NCBI RefSeq assembly: GCF_900105055.1
Contig: NZ_FNTA01000003.1
Coordinates: 310,001-374,000 of the forward strand
Length of the DNA: 64,000 nucleotides
Reading direction: 5' to 3'
Source of the DNA: Amycolatopsis lurida
Lineage (GTDB): Bacteria > Actinomycetota > Actinomycetes > Mycobacteriales > Pseudonocardiaceae
A program made the position numbers and the translations under genes. Below, piece after piece: positions 7,308 through 15,554 of the stretch. Position 1 is the stretch's first letter, and every line of letters begins with the position of its first letter. The notes under the pieces are model-generated. The model did not search any database, was not told the origin of the DNA, and saw only the letters and a program-made list of their open reading frames with translations.

Positions 7308-8576
7308 TCAGGTGAGGGTCAGCGGCAAGCCGAACGCGGGGAACAGGTGCGGTTCGAAAGCGGTGATCTCCACGACCTTTCCGTCCTCGATCCGCAGGAC
7401 GTCGAGCACCTGCGCGCGGTAGACCCGGGTGCCCGGCCGCCGGACGTAGCCCGCCGCCGCGGGGAGGCGGTTCGCGCTGGTCGGGAGGTGTTTCCACTCG
7501 CCGAAGTAGGTCGGTGACGCGGGGTCGAGGGACTGGGCGACGAAGTCGAGGAAGACGTCGCGGCCGGAGAACCACAGCGGGTTCGGCGGCATCGTGACCA
7601 GCACGTCTTCTCGCAGCAGCTCGGCCATCACCCGGCTGTCGCCGTTGCCGGTGGCGGCGGCCATGTAGCGCCGAAGGATCGCTTGCTCCTCCTCGGTCAC
7701 CTGGGCGGTCCGAACCCAGTCGGCGCGGCGTTCCGGGAGGCGTTCGCGCAGGGTGGGGCGGGCGCGCTGGAGTGCGCTGGTGACCGACGCGACGCTGGTT
7801 TCCAGCAGGTCGGCGGTCTCCGCGGCCTTCCAGCCGAGGACGTCGTTGAGGATCACCACGGCCCGTTGCTTCGGCGGGAGGTGCTGGATCGCGGCCAGGA
7901 AGACGAGCTCCATCGTTTCCCTGGTCTCGGCGATCTCCGCGGAGTCGTCCGGGAACGGTTGCAACCAGGGCATGAACTGGGGCGGTTCGCCCTGCTGGTC
8001 GACGTCGGGCAGCGGGTCGTACGGACGCGGGACCCTTTTGTTGCGCCGCAAGAAATCCAGGCAGGTATTGGTGGCGATCCGGTAGAGCCACGCGCGGAAA
8101 CTCGACCGGCCTTCGAAGCCCTCGCGGCCGCGCCAGGCCCGGAGGAAGGTTTCCTGGACCAGGTCTTCCGCGTCGTCGTAGGACCCGACCATGCGGTAGC
8201 AGTGCACGCGCAGTTCTCGCTGGTGCTGCTCGATCCTCTCGGCGAAGTCGACCTCGTCCACGGTTTCCGTCACGGGTTCCGGTGTGACGTTTTCTTCTTC
8301 GCTCCGGAGCGCCAGTTGCGCGATGCGCCGCAGCCTGCCCACGTCGGCGGTGAGCGAGGTGAGATCGGTGAGGAGAGCTTCCGCCGGCCGGGGTGTCAGC
8401 CGGTTCGCGACGCGGCCGACCTCGGCGATGAGGGCGTCCACGTCGGGGGCGGGGTCACGCCGTGACCGGTAGGCCCGCTGGCGGCACGCGGCCGAGCAGT
8501 AGACGGCCGCGCGTCCGCGGGAACCCGCCTTCGACGGCAAAGGGCTTTCGCAAACCCCGCAGACCTGACCGGTCAC
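7308..8576 (-). CDS. ECF sigma factor with N-terminal Cys cluster and SnoaL-like C-terminus
   Basis: This is a 422-residue RNA polymerase sigma factor, about twice the size of a minimal ECF. Residues ~5-40 hold a putative zinc-binding CxxC...CxxxC cluster (CGVCESPLP...YCSAACRQRAYRSRR). Sigma region 2 is at ~130-200 (LRVHCYRMVGSYDDAEDLVQETF, then SFRAWLYRIATNTCLDFLRR). Region 4 is at ~245-295 (LPPKQRAVVILNDVLGWKAAETADLL). The last ~110 residues resemble the SnoaL-like/NTF2 extension of the SigJ and SigG-type ECF groups, which work without a classical anti-sigma factor. No anti-sigma gene is adjacent. The downstream SDR-like gene is the obvious candidate partner or target. Confidence 0.9.
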   Translation of the reverse strand: MTGQVCGVCESPLPSKAGSRGRAAVYCSAACRQRAYRSRRDPAPDVDALIAEVGRVANRLTPRPAEALLTDLTSLTADVGRLRRIAQLALRSEEENVTPEPVTETVDEVDFAERIEQHQRELRVHCYRMVGSYDDAEDLVQETFLRAWRGREGFEGRSSFRAWLYRIATNTCLDFLRRNKRVPRPYDPLPDVDQQGEPPQFMPWLQPFPDDSAEIAETRETMELVFLAAIQHLPPKQRAVVILNDVLGWKAAETADLLETSVASVTSALQRARPTLRERLPERRADWVRTAQVTEEEQAILRRYMAAATGNGDSRVMAELLREDVLVTMPPNPLWFSGRDVFLDFVAQSLDPASPTYFGEWKHLPTSANRLPAAAGYVRRPGTRVYRAQVLDVLRIEDGKVVEITAFEPHLFPAFGLPLTLT

Positions 8577-8620
8577 GGCTCACCTTCCCCCGTAAACGTC
8601 ACGCTCGGCCGAGTTACGCA

Positions 8621-8995
8621 TTATGCGGCTTGATAGCCCGGGATGTCCTCGACACGGTGATAGACCGCGAGCCCGCGGGAGAGCGCGATGGCGACGTCCT
8701 GATCGGCCCCGGCGGAATCACCTGGCAGCCGCAGAACGGCGTCGCAGTGGTGAAGCAGGCGATCGGCCGTCGGATACATGATCTCCTTCGCGATCGGGTC
8801 GGCGACGGTCTTCCCGCCGGCGCCGCGCAGCACCGGGAGTGCGACCCACTCGCCGATCATCGGCACGTGCCCGCTGCGGAAGATCGGCCAGGCGGCCTCT
8901 TCGAGCCGGGCGAGGTTGCGGGCGAGGAGTTCGGGGTCGTCGCCGGTGCCCGAGCGGAACGGTCCGGCGATGAGGATCATCAGAGGTTTACTCAT
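8621..8995 (-). CDS. DUF4406 / nucleoside deoxyribosyltransferase-like protein
   Basis: This is a 124-residue protein from the ATG at 8995. LMILIAGPFRSGTGDDPELL and the C-terminal CDAVLRLPGDSAGADQDVAIALSRG resemble the Rossmann-like nucleoside 2-deoxyribosyltransferase superfamily (DUF4406 branch), whose substrate is undefined. It lies 51 bases from, and divergent to, a DeoR-type regulator. DeoR proteins often respond to sugar phosphates, so a role in nucleoside or sugar handling is possible but unproved. A longer frame back to 9061 would run into the regulator's start and is not preferred. Confidence 0.75.
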   Translation of the reverse strand: MSKPLMILIAGPFRSGTGDDPELLARNLARLEEAAWPIFRSGHVPMIGEWVALPVLRGAGGKTVADPIAKEIMYPTADRLLHHCDAVLRLPGDSAGADQDVAIALSRGLAVYHRVEDIPGYQAA

Positions 8996-9046
8996 GCGGC
9001 GGAGCATAGTGTGCAACAATCGGCAGGAACAAGGAGGAACGTGCAC

Positions 9047-9844
9047 ATGTTGGCTGCGCAACGACGAGACCTGCTGCTGGAACGACTGAAGACCGAAGGC
9101 CGCATCGTGGCCAAGGATCTCGCCGCCGAACTCGGCATATCAGAGGACAGCATCCGCCGTGACCTGCGAGAACTCGCGGACGCCGGGCTCTGTCAGCGGG
9201 TCTACGGCGGAGCCCTGCCGGTCTCCCCGGCCACCGCGGACTACGCGACGCGCATGGCGGTCAGCGTCGCGGGCAAGGAACGGATCGCGAAACGTGCAGC
9301 AGCGTTGATCCACCTGGGATCGACGGTCATCCTCGACGGCGGCACGACCGCGCTCGCGCTGGCGAAGGCGCTCCCCGTCGACCTCGAAGCGACGATCGTC
9401 ACGCACAGCCCCACGGTCGCGGCCGCGCTCGTCACGCATCCGAAGGTCGAGGTGTTCCTCATCGGCGGGCGGCTCTTCAAGCACTCCGCCGTCACCTGCG
9501 GTGCGGCCGCGGCCGAGGCGGCCGAGGGCATCAACGCCGACCTGTTCTTCCTCGGCGTCACCGGCGTGCATCCCGAGACCGGGCTCACCACCGGCGACTC
9601 CGACGAGGCCGCGATGAAACGCACCCTCGCCAAACGGGCCGCCGACACCTACGTGCTGGCCAGTTCGGAGAAGATCGGCGCGGCCTCGCCGTTCACCGTG
9701 CTCCCCCTGTCCGACGTCGCGGGCGTGATCACCGACGCGGCCCCGGACGAGCCGACGGTGAAGGAGCTGGGGAAGCTCGGCGTGAGCGTGCTGGGGGTCA
9801 GCCCTTCTTGGCCAGCCCGCGAAGCTGCTGCCAGCGACGCTTGA
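9047..9844 (+). CDS. DeoR/GlpR family transcriptional regulator
   Basis: This is a 265-residue repressor of the DeoR/GlpR family. Its N-terminal helix-turn-helix ([39 protein letters not shown]) is the DeoR signature. The C-terminal DeoRC sensor domain contains [19 protein letters not shown] and [18 protein letters not shown], typical of sugar-phosphate binding in this family. AAGGAGG at 9031-9037 decides the ATG at 9047. The GTG at 9041 is too close, and the open frame upstream to 8462 is antisense to the sigma and DUF4406 genes. The final 47 bases overlap the convergent ppm gene. Confidence 0.92.
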   Translation: MLAAQRRDLLLERLKTEGRIVAKDLAAELGISEDSIRRDLRELADAGLCQRVYGGALPVSPATADYATRMAVSVAGKERIAKRAAALIHLGSTVILDGGTTALALAKALPVDLEATIVTHSPTVAAALVTHPKVEVFLIGGRLFKHSAVTCGAAAAEAAEGINADLFFLGVTGVHPETGLTTGDSDEAAMKRTLAKRAADTYVLASSEKIGAASPFTVLPLSDVAGVITDAAPDEPTVKELGKLGVSVLGVSPSWPAREAAASDA

Positions 9845-10565
9845 GCCCCCACAGACCGACCAGGACGATCGCCTCACGCACGACCGAACCGCTCATCTTC
9901 GACTGGCCGACCTCGCGCTCGGTGAAAGTGATCGGCACCTCGACCACCTCGAACCCGGCGAGCGCCGTGCGGAACGCCAGGTCGATCTGGAAGCAGTAGC
10001 CGCGCGAGGCGATCTCGTCGAGCGGGAGCTTCTCCAGCACCGTGCGGCGGTACGCGCGGAAACCCGCGGTGATGTCCTTGATCTTCGTGCCGAGCGCGAT
10101 CCTCGCGTAGAGGTTCGCCACCCAGGACAGCGCCTTGCGCTGGAACGGCCAGTTCACCGTGCTGCCACCGGGAACGTACCGGGAGCCGATGGACAGATCC
10201 GCGTCCTCGAGCGCCGCAAGTACCCGCGGCAGATCCTCCGGCGCGTGCGAGCCGTCGGCGTCCATCTCGACGATCGTGGCGTAGTCGCGAGCGAGACCCC
10301 AGCGGAAACCCGCGACGTACGCCGCGCCCAAACCGGCCTTCTCGGTCCGGTGCATCACGTGGATCCGCTCGTCGGCCTTCGCGAGCTCGTCGGCGACGTC
10401 ACCGGTCCCGTCCGGGCTGCCGTCGTCCACCACGAGGGCGTTGACCTCCGGGAGTGCTTTGAGCAGGCGCTCCAGGATCGGGCCGATGTTCTCCCGCTCG
10501 TTGTACGTCGGGACCACCACCAGCACCGGGTCGATTCCCTGGGCCCCCCGTGGCGCCTGCGCCAT
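9798..10565 (-). CDS. ppm1: polyprenol monophosphomannose synthase
   Basis: This enzyme transfers mannose from GDP-mannose to polyprenyl phosphate at the inner membrane face. The lipid-linked mannose then feeds lipoglycan synthesis and protein O-mannosylation. The 255-residue soluble GT2 domain shows [24 protein letters not shown], the DxD motif in EMDADGSH, and the family end motif [14 protein letters not shown]. There is no C-terminal membrane domain. The gene follows lnt by 26 bases. In mycobacteria the equivalent protein is fused to or works with the Lnt-like protein, so the order lnt-ppm1 supports the call. Confidence 0.92.
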   Translation of the reverse strand: MAQAPRGAQGIDPVLVVVPTYNERENIGPILERLLKALPEVNALVVDDGSPDGTGDVADELAKADERIHVMHRTEKAGLGAAYVAGFRWGLARDYATIVEMDADGSHAPEDLPRVLAALEDADLSIGSRYVPGGSTVNWPFQRKALSWVANLYARIALGTKIKDITAGFRAYRRTVLEKLPLDEIASRGYCFQIDLAFRTALAGFEVVEVPITFTEREVGQSKMSGSVVREAIVLVGLWGLKRRWQQLRGLAKKG

Positions 10566-10591
10566 CCGCTTTTCCTCCGTGTTCCGGCGGG

Positions 10592-12184
10592 TCAGCCCGC
10601 CGCTTCCCTCGTTGCCTTGGCGGCGCTCGCGCGCCGGGTGCGGAAACGCAGCACGTACCCGCCGGTAACCCCGGCGATCGCCAGGGCGAGCAGCCCGTAC
10701 TCCGTCGTCACACCGAGTAGATCCGACAGCGTAGTCTGCTGCCTCAGCGGTACGCGCCCCACCAGGGAGTCTGCGGTGAACAGGCTGGTAGAGGCCATGA
10801 TCGAACCGTCCGGCGCGACGATCGCGCTGACTCCGCTGGTGGCGGAAACGATCACCGAACGCCCATGCTCGACCGCCCGCAGCCGCGACATCGCCAGCTG
10901 CTGGTAGCTCATCTCCCCCGGTCCGTACCAGGCGTTGTTGGTGGGTACGACGAGCAGTTCCGCGCCGTCCGCGACCGACTCCCGCGCCGGGTAGTCGAAG
11001 GCCGTCTCGTAGCAGATGAAGACGCCGACCTTGGTGCCCGCGACCGACAGGGCGGCGTTGGCGCCGTCACCCGGTGTCATGTTCGCCACGCTGTCGACGA
11101 ACGGTGTCACCAGCTTCGCGAGCTCACGGGCCGGGACGTACTCGCCGAACGGGACGAGTTGCTGTTTGGCATAGCGCTGACCCGGGCCGGTGACCGGATC
11201 CCAGACGAGCGCGGAGTTCTGCGCGCTTCCGTCGGGCAGCCGGACCAGCGCGCCGATGATCGCCTGCGTGCCGTAGTCGCGGACCATCCGATCGACGCCG
11301 GGGTCGCCGGTGCGCATGGCCATCGCGGTCTCGGGCCACACGAGCAGGTCGACCTTCGTATTGCTCGCCTTGAGCTTTTCCAGCAGCCGGGCGCTCTCGG
11401 CGAGGTGGTTGCTCCGGAGTTCGTCGCGGCGGCCTTCCAGCGCCAGGCCGATATCCGGGGCGTTGCCCTGCACCGTGGCGACGGTGAGTTCGCCGTCCTG
11501 GGCCTCGGTACCGATCGTCGGCCACACCGCGAGTCCCGCCACCACGGGCACCAGCGTCAGCGCCGACGCCGCCACCAGGGAACGCCGGGGGTGGGCGCCC
11601 TTCAGCCGCAGGCACAGTGCCGCGAGCCCGAAACCGGTCGCCACGACGGCGAGACCGACCAGCGGCGCGCCGCCGATGGAGGCCAGCGAGACGAAGGCGC
11701 CTTCAGGCTGGCTGAACGCGACGCGGCCCCACGGGAAGCCGCCGAAGGGGAACCAGGTGCGCGGTGTCTCCAGCGCGATGATCACCAGAGCCGCCCACAG
11801 CGGCCCGAGCGGCAGCCTCCACACCACGGTGGCGAACGCCCCGCCGAAACCCAGGTACACCGACAGCGCCATCGCCAGTCCGAGCCACGGCCACGGCCCG
11901 AAGCCCGGCCCGAGGAAGTCCAGCAGCCACGTCAGCAGCGGGAGGAAGAACCCCATCCCGAACACGAACCCGTAACCGAACGCGCCCCGGAACCTCCGCC
12001 CGTGCACCACCAGGGCGAAGCCGGTGAACGCCAGCGGCGCGAGCCACCACAGCGGACGCGGAGCGAAACTGAGGTACAGCGTGAATCCCGACGCCGCGGC
12101 GACGAGGAAACGCACGAGCCAGGCGCGGGAGAAGCGCTTCCGGGGCGCCGCTTCGGGATCCGGATCGGTCACGGTCGTGGACAC
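10592..12184 (-). CDS. lnt: apolipoprotein N-acyltransferase
   Basis: This membrane enzyme N-acylates the terminal cysteine of lipoproteins. The 530 residues begin with about six to seven membrane segments, and a final one lies near residue 500. A periplasmic nitrilase-fold domain lies between them. The Glu-Lys-Cys triad is visible: Glu in [10 protein letters not shown], Lys in [14 protein letters not shown] and Cys in [11 protein letters not shown]. It starts with GTG 9 bases after the amidohydrolase stop and is followed by ppm1. The probable operon is amidohydrolase-lnt-ppm1. Actinobacterial Lnt can also tether Ppm1 at the membrane. Confidence 0.92.
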   Translation of the reverse strand: MSTTVTDPDPEAAPRKRFSRAWLVRFLVAAASGFTLYLSFAPRPLWWLAPLAFTGFALVVHGRRFRGAFGYGFVFGMGFFLPLLTWLLDFLGPGFGPWPWLGLAMALSVYLGFGGAFATVVWRLPLGPLWAALVIIALETPRTWFPFGGFPWGRVAFSQPEGAFVSLASIGGAPLVGLAVVATGFGLAALCLRLKGAHPRRSLVAASALTLVPVVAGLAVWPTIGTEAQDGELTVATVQGNAPDIGLALEGRRDELRSNHLAESARLLEKLKASNTKVDLLVWPETAMAMRTGDPGVDRMVRDYGTQAIIGALVRLPDGSAQNSALVWDPVTGPGQRYAKQQLVPFGEYVPARELAKLVTPFVDSVANMTPGDGANAALSVAGTKVGVFICYETAFDYPARESVADGAELLVVPTNNAWYGPGEMSYQQLAMSRLRAVEHGRSVIVSATSGVSAIVAPDGSIMASTSLFTADSLVGRVPLRQQTTLSDLLGVTTEYGLLALAIAGVTGGYVLRFRTRRASAAKATREAAG

Positions 12185-12193
12185 TCCTGAACC

Positions 12194-13804
12194 CTAGGCC
12201 GTGCGGGTGAACAGATCGTGGATGACCTGTCCGCCGCGGACCGTGCGCAGACAACGGGGCAGTGTCGCGCCCTCCGCGAGGTTCGGCAGCGGGGGCACCC
12301 CCGCGCGCGGGTCGGTCGACCAGCGCTGCACGCGTGAGTCCGGTGTCGCGACGACGAGGTCTTCGGCATCCCAGATCGCGTAGTGCGCGGGAGCGCCCGG
12401 GACCAGGCTGCCGGTGACGCCGTCGTTGACCCCGGCGGCGCGGTGTCCCGCGCGGGTGTGGGCGGTGAAGGACGCGCGGGCGGACAGGCCCGAACCCGGC
12501 GTGCGGTGATAGGTCCCGGCGCGGACGGTGGCCCATGGGTCGACCGGCGTGACAGGGGCGTCGGAACCGAAGGCGAGCAGGAGCCCTTCGGCGGCCATGG
12601 CGGCGAAGGGATTGAGCTTCGCGGCCCGTTCCGTGCCGAGGCGGTCGGTGTACATGCCGTGCGCGCCGCCCCATTCCGCGTCGAACTGCGGCTGGACCGA
12701 AGCGACCACACCCCAGCCCGCGAGCGCCTTCGCCTGGTCGACGTCGATCATCTCGACGTGTTCGAGCCGGTGGTGGCGGGCGGCCAGCGCCCGGCGTCCG
12801 ACGGTCTTCTCCGCGAGCCGGAACCCTTCGACGACCTCGGCGACGGCGGCGTCGCCGATGACGTGGAACCCTGCCTGGAGTTCCGCCTCGGTGCAGGCGC
12901 TGATGTGTTCGGCGATGGCGGGAGCGTCGAGGTAGAGCGTCCCGGAAGTGCCGTGGGCGTCGGTGTACGGCTCGTGCAGGGCGGCGGTGCGGGAGCCGAG
13001 CGCGCCGTCGACGAACAGGTCGCCCGCGACTCCCCTGGCACCGAGCGCGCGGGCGGTGTCGACGCCGCCGCGTTCGCCCCAGTAACCGACGACCTCCGGT
13101 AGCCCTGGTTCGGCGGCCAGCGCGAGCAGGTCGGTGAGGTCTTCGGCGCCGGAGATGTCCGGGCCCGCGCATTCGTGGACGCTGACGACTCCGCGCGCGG
13201 CGGCTGCGGCGAGGAACGCGCGCTGGGCTTCGCGGCGCTGCTGCGGCGTGATCGCCTCACGCATCGCGGCGCGCACGAGGTGGTGGGCGTCGCGGGTCAG
13301 CGGACCGTCGGCCGACCAGCCCGGCGCTTCGTGCACGCCGGCGGCGAGCGCGACCAGCGCGCTGGAGACGAGCGCCGAGTGGACGTCGACCCGGCTCAGG
13401 TACACCGGTGTCCCGTTCGAGGCCTCGTCGATCTCCGCACGGCTGGGCAGCCTGCCGTCGGTCCAGCGCGATTCGTCCCATCCGTGCGCGACGAGCACCT
13501 GGCCGGGGCGGACGGCGTCGCGGACGGCGGCGAGGAGCTCGCCGGCGCCGCGGACGTTCGTGAGGTTCAGCCCGGTGAGGTGCAGGCCGGTCGCGGTGGC
13601 GTGGACGTGCGCGTCGACGAAAGCCGGGGCGACGAAAGCGCCGTCGAGGTCGACCACCTCGGCATCGGGATGCAGGGCCTTGGCCGGGCCGTCCTGCCCC
13701 ACCCAGACGACGGTGCCGTCGGTGATCGCCATGGCGGTGGCGTCGGGGGCCGAGGGGCTGTAGATACGCCCGCCGAGGAGGAGCGTGCTTCGCGCGTTCG
13801 TCAC
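12194..13804 (-). CDS. amidohydrolase, YtcJ/NfdA-like family
   Basis: This is a 536-residue metal-dependent hydrolase of the amidohydrolase superfamily (COG1574). Family features are LLGGRIYSPSAPDATAMAI, the metal-binding HxH in FVDAHVHATATG, LVAHGWDESRWTDGRLPSRAE, HRLEHVEMIDVDQ and the late metal Asp in AFGSDAPVTPVDPW. Substrates of this branch are mostly unknown (N-substituted formamides for NfdA). The GTG at 13804 (VTNARSTLLLGG) is preferred over the longer frame to 13867 because conservation begins there. It heads the lnt-ppm1 operon and diverges from kamA. Confidence 0.85.
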   Translation of the reverse strand: MTNARSTLLLGGRIYSPSAPDATAMAITDGTVVWVGQDGPAKALHPDAEVVDLDGAFVAPAFVDAHVHATATGLHLTGLNLTNVRGAGELLAAVRDAVRPGQVLVAHGWDESRWTDGRLPSRAEIDEASNGTPVYLSRVDVHSALVSSALVALAAGVHEAPGWSADGPLTRDAHHLVRAAMREAITPQQRREAQRAFLAAAAARGVVSVHECAGPDISGAEDLTDLLALAAEPGLPEVVGYWGERGGVDTARALGARGVAGDLFVDGALGSRTAALHEPYTDAHGTSGTLYLDAPAIAEHISACTEAELQAGFHVIGDAAVAEVVEGFRLAEKTVGRRALAARHHRLEHVEMIDVDQAKALAGWGVVASVQPQFDAEWGGAHGMYTDRLGTERAAKLNPFAAMAAEGLLLAFGSDAPVTPVDPWATVRAGTYHRTPGSGLSARASFTAHTRAGHRAAGVNDGVTGSLVPGAPAHYAIWDAEDLVVATPDSRVQRWSTDPRAGVPPLPNLAEGATLPRCLRTVRGGQVIHDLFTRTA

Positions 13805-13874
13805 GCTCCCGAGTTTGCAGCGTGCGGACGACCACGTGTCCGGCGGGTCGGCGAGATTTCGACACATCCCGCAA

Positions 13875-13922
13875 GACAGGAATATTTACGTCTTCCGAAC
13901 GATGTGACAGGATATTTTCACG
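13875..13922. promoter_or_regulatory. two direct repeats upstream of kamA
   Basis: GACAGGAATATTTACG (13875-13890) and GACAGGATATTTTCACG (13906-13922) are near-identical direct repeats 31 bases apart, about three helical turns. They lie 25-72 bases before the kamA start in a noticeably AT-rich stretch. They look like tandem activator or repressor sites; the protein is unknown. Confidence 0.5.
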
Positions 13923-13946
13923 CGTTTCCGACGACGAGGAGTACAA

Positions 13947-15341
13947 GTGACTGCGATCCAGGAACCGACCTCGCCGGTGGCCGCCTACGATCAGCCCTAC
14001 GACTACACCCGAGTCGAGCTGATCGAACCCGACTGGCGCCGCTTCCCCGGCTGGCACGACGTGACCGAGGCAGAGTGGCGTGACGCGCAGTGGCAGCGAG
14101 TGCACTGCATCCGCAACGCCAAGCAACTGCGCGCCCTCATGGGCGACCTGCTCGAGGAGCGCTTCTACGAGGACATGCTCGCCGACCAGCGCGAGATGGC
14201 CACGATGTCGATGCTGCTGCCTCCGCAGATGATCAACACGATGGCGCCCAACGCGGGCACCGACCCGGCGAAGGTGACCGAGGCCTGGTACGCCGACCCG
14301 ATCCGCCGCTACATGCTTCCGGTGCGCAGCGATCGCGACACCGAGTGGCCGAGCCACCCGCACTCCGAACGGGACTCACTGCACGAGGCCGAGATGTGGG
14401 TCGTGGAGGGGCTGACGCACCGCTACCCCACCAAGGTCCTGGCCGAGATGATCTCCACGTGCCCCCAGTACTGCGGGCACTGCACCCGGATGGACCTGGT
14501 CGGCAACTCCACCGAGCAGATCGAGAAGCACAAGCTCTCGCTCAAACCGGTCGACCGCCAGGACGCGATGATCGAGTACCTGAAGAAGACACCCGGCGTG
14601 CGTGACGTCGTGGTCTCCGGTGGCGACGTCGCCAACGTGCCGTGGCCGCAACTGGAGTCGTTCCTCATGCGGCTGATGGACATCGACACCGTCCGCGACA
14701 TCCGGCTCGCCACCAAGGCGCTCGCCGCCCTGCCGCAGCACTGGATCCAGCCGAAGGTCGTCGAAGGCCTCGAGCGCGTCGCCGGCACCGCCCAGCGCCG
14801 CGGCGTCAACCTCGCGATCCACACCCACGTCAACCACGCCCAGTCGGTGACCCCGCTGGTCGCCGAGGCCGCCAGGACCGCGCTGGACGTCGGCGTCCGC
14901 GACGTGCGCAACCAGGGCGTGCTGATGAAGGGCGTCAACGCGACCCCCGCCGAACTGCTGGACCTGTGCTTCGCGCTGCAGGGCGAGGCGAACATCTTGC
15001 CGTACTACTTCTATATGTGCGACATGATCCCGAACGCCGAGCACTGGCGGGTTTCCGTGCACGAGGCACAGGAACTGCAGCACGCGATCATGGGCTACCT
15101 GCCGGGTTACGCGACGCCGCGCATCGTCTGCGACGTGCCGTATGTCGGGAAGCGCTGGGTGCACCAGCTCGCCGAGTACGACCGCGAGCTGGGGATCTCG
15201 TACTGGACCAAGAACTACCGGACCGGGATCGAGCACGAGGACCCGGAGGCCTTGCAGCGCAAGTACCCGTACTACGACCCGATCTCCACGCTGCCCGAAG
15301 CCGGCCAGCGCTGGTGGCGCGACCAGCCCCGGCAGCCCTGA
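13947..15341 (+). CDS. kamA: lysine 2,3-aminomutase family radical SAM protein
   Basis: This is a PLP- and [4Fe-4S]-dependent radical SAM enzyme of the KamA family, 464 residues. The cluster-binding CxxxCxxC motif is CPQYCGHCTRMD. Upstream is the KamA-type HRYPTKVL. Later motifs include VVVSGGDVANVPW, LRLATKAL-like IRLATKALAALP, HTHVNHAQSVTP, RNQGVLMKGVN and YYFYMCDMIPNAEHWR, the last resembling the PLP-binding region. KamA makes beta-lysine from lysine, and relatives act on glutamate or arginine. No beta-lysine acetyltransferase (AblB) is adjacent. It is monocistronic between direct-repeat operators and a terminator. CGAGGAG precedes the GTG start. Confidence 0.85.
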   Translation: MTAIQEPTSPVAAYDQPYDYTRVELIEPDWRRFPGWHDVTEAEWRDAQWQRVHCIRNAKQLRALMGDLLEERFYEDMLADQREMATMSMLLPPQMINTMAPNAGTDPAKVTEAWYADPIRRYMLPVRSDRDTEWPSHPHSERDSLHEAEMWVVEGLTHRYPTKVLAEMISTCPQYCGHCTRMDLVGNSTEQIEKHKLSLKPVDRQDAMIEYLKKTPGVRDVVVSGGDVANVPWPQLESFLMRLMDIDTVRDIRLATKALAALPQHWIQPKVVEGLERVAGTAQRRGVNLAIHTHVNHAQSVTPLVAEAARTALDVGVRDVRNQGVLMKGVNATPAELLDLCFALQGEANILPYYFYMCDMIPNAEHWRVSVHEAQELQHAIMGYLPGYATPRIVCDVPYVGKRWVHQLAEYDRELGISYWTKNYRTGIEHEDPEALQRKYPYYDPISTLPEAGQRWWRDQPRQP

Positions 15342-15366
15342 CCGGCCAGCTCGGCGGGTAGGTCCC

Positions 15367-15409
15367 GAGGGGGCGTTTAGGCTCAGGTGCGAGCTTTAAA
15401 CGCCCCCTC
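15367..15409 (+). terminator. kamA terminator hairpin
   Basis: GAGGGGGCGTTTA (15367-15379) pairs with TAAACGCCCCCTC (15397-15409), a 13-bp stem. It starts 25 bases after the kamA stop codon. Confidence 0.8.
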
Positions 15410-15500
15410 CGTTGTGCACGCTATTTGTGCTGGTCGGAAATGGTCACCCTTGGCCGCCGTCAAGCCGCTCGCGGATAGTTCTTGTCAGAAGCGAAAGCAC

Positions 15501-15541
15501 CCAGGCCAGGTAGGCCCTGTCAACAGGCTTACCTGGCCTGG
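15501..15541 (-). terminator. terminator of the RHS gene
   Basis: CCAGGCCAGGTA (15501-15512) pairs with its reverse complement at 15530-15541. Inside, CCTGT and ACAGG extend the hairpin after a small bulge. It lies 13 bases beyond the stop codon of the minus-strand RHS gene. Confidence 0.75.
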
Positions 15542-15554
15542 CCAAGAACGGTGG

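Noticed and set aside
8462..9046. N-terminal extension of the DeoR regulator
   Set aside because: It runs antisense through the sigma and DUF4406 genes. AAGGAGG fixes the start at 9047.
10865..12190. 441-codon open frame opposite lnt
   Set aside because: Arg/Glu/Gln-rich shadow of lnt with no recognisable domain. The lnt catalytic triad is on the other strand.
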